Below, piece by piece: positions 63,718 to 64,000 of a DNA stretch of 64,000 nucleotides (positions are counted from its first letter, which is position 1; every line of letters begins with the position of its first letter). The notes under the pieces were generated by a model. That model ran no database searches. It was not told the origin of the DNA and saw only the letters and a list, made by a program, of their open reading frames with translations. This DNA is from Flavobacterium humidisoli (lineage in GTDB: Bacteria; Bacteroidota; Bacteroidia; Flavobacteriales; Flavobacteriaceae). The stretch covers positions 3,968,001 through 4,032,000 of the forward strand of contig NZ_CP096829.1 of NCBI RefSeq assembly GCF_023272795.1, given 5' to 3'. The translations under genes and the position numbers were made by a program.

Positions 63718-64000
63718 TTATTCATATAATTTGTTCAAAATCATATCTTTTGGTACAATATCGCCTCCGCCATTTTTATTAAATTGCAATACTTCATCTT
63801 TTACAAATAAAACTGCGCTAGATGTAACTCCGTTTTTATCTTTCAATTTTATTTGAGCTTTATCGCCATGCGGATAAACATGTCCGGAAACTTCCAAAAT
63901 TCCTGAGTTTAATTCTTTATGATTGCTTGTAACTTCGGCGGTTCCAAAAATCTTATAATTGGATTGTGCAATCGTAATTGTAAAAATATATTCTTTCTTG
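63718..64000 (-). CDS. C-terminal part of an unknown protein (runs off the right edge)
   Basis: Open from the window end to a TAA at 63718 (about 94 residues visible). The sequence is beta-rich (EYIFTITIAQSNYKIFGTAE, GILEVSGHVYPHGDKAQIKL) and ends GGGDIVPKDMILNKLYE. It starts outside the window, and no motif is recognised. Stops of this gene and of the plus-strand HTH gene are six bases apart. Confidence 0.6.
   Translation of the reverse strand, partial: KKEYIFTITIAQSNYKIFGTAEVTSNHKELNSGILEVSGHVYPHGDKAQIKLKDKNGVTSSAVLFVKDEVLQFNKNGGGDIVPKDMILNKLYE

Noticed and set aside
1..64000. tRNA, rRNA genes, replication origin or complete insertion sequence
   Set aside because: Searched by eye for cloverleaf-type and transposase-type signals; none seen. 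A covariance-model scan would be decisive.

Overview
The window is low-GC chromosomal DNA from a Flavobacterium-like member of the Bacteroidota (F. johnsoniae type). The evidence is a PorX orthologue of the type IX secretion system, a SusC/SusD pair, a fused LpxC-FabZ enzyme, promoters of the TAnnTTTG type, and no useful Shine-Dalgarno sequences. No rRNA, tRNA, CRISPR array or complete insertion sequence was found. Both ends cut a gene: alanine dehydrogenase on the left, an unknown protein on the right.

Layout. 0-3 kb: minus-strand ald (partial), tsaE and porX. 3-11 kb: plus-strand HD phosphohydrolase, then a cell-envelope block lpxD, lpxC-fabZ, lpxA, efp, a second lpxD-like gene, an NTF2-like protein, sucD, and a small protein that resembles a divergent GIY-YIG fold. 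11.7-21.2 kb: a self-contained nutrient-uptake locus of ECF sigma factor, FecR-type anti-sigma, a SusC transducer with an STN domain, SusD, a zinc metallohydrolase lipoprotein and a DUF4302 lipoprotein. 21.3-22 kb: two very small genes, one with a degenerate double-glycine-type leader. 22-34 kb: fabG, a VWA-type membrane protein, LysR plus YeiH, a secreted protein of unknown function, an S1/P1-like nuclease or phospholipase, an LTA-synthase-like enzyme and an OmpR/histidine kinase pair. 33.8-41.9 kb: a complete hisGDCBHAF-IE operon behind a His4 leader peptide and attenuator. 42-47 kb: hypothetical proteins, an M1 peptidase, an inverted-repeat-bounded intergenic element and a helical-repeat protein. 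47.2-55.5 kb: leuAB, then an Ile/Val leader and attenuator, then ilvD-ilvB-ilvN-ilvC. 55.5-61 kb: a candidate structured RNA, acs, a lipocalin-like protein, and a two-gene operon of a cNMP/CBS/DUF294 regulator with a catalytically degenerate DEDDh exonuclease. 61-64 kb: accessory DNA with degenerate tandem repeats, unknown genes, a gene interrupted in frame by TAA, and an HTH regulator.

Regulation is where the window is most informative. The his and ilv operons each carry a leader peptide rich in the cognate residues. In both, the last leader codons can pair with the 5' arm of the following terminator, so a ribosome-stalling attenuation mechanism can be read directly from the sequence. The susC leader holds two successive hairpins with the same hexaloop, CTGTAA. 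Upstream of the two-component system there are five degenerate copies of a direct repeat at an exact 11-bp period. Many junctions inside operons are filled by spacers built from short repeated words that fold back on themselves as long imperfect hairpins. Each spacer uses different words. I do not know a named class for these.
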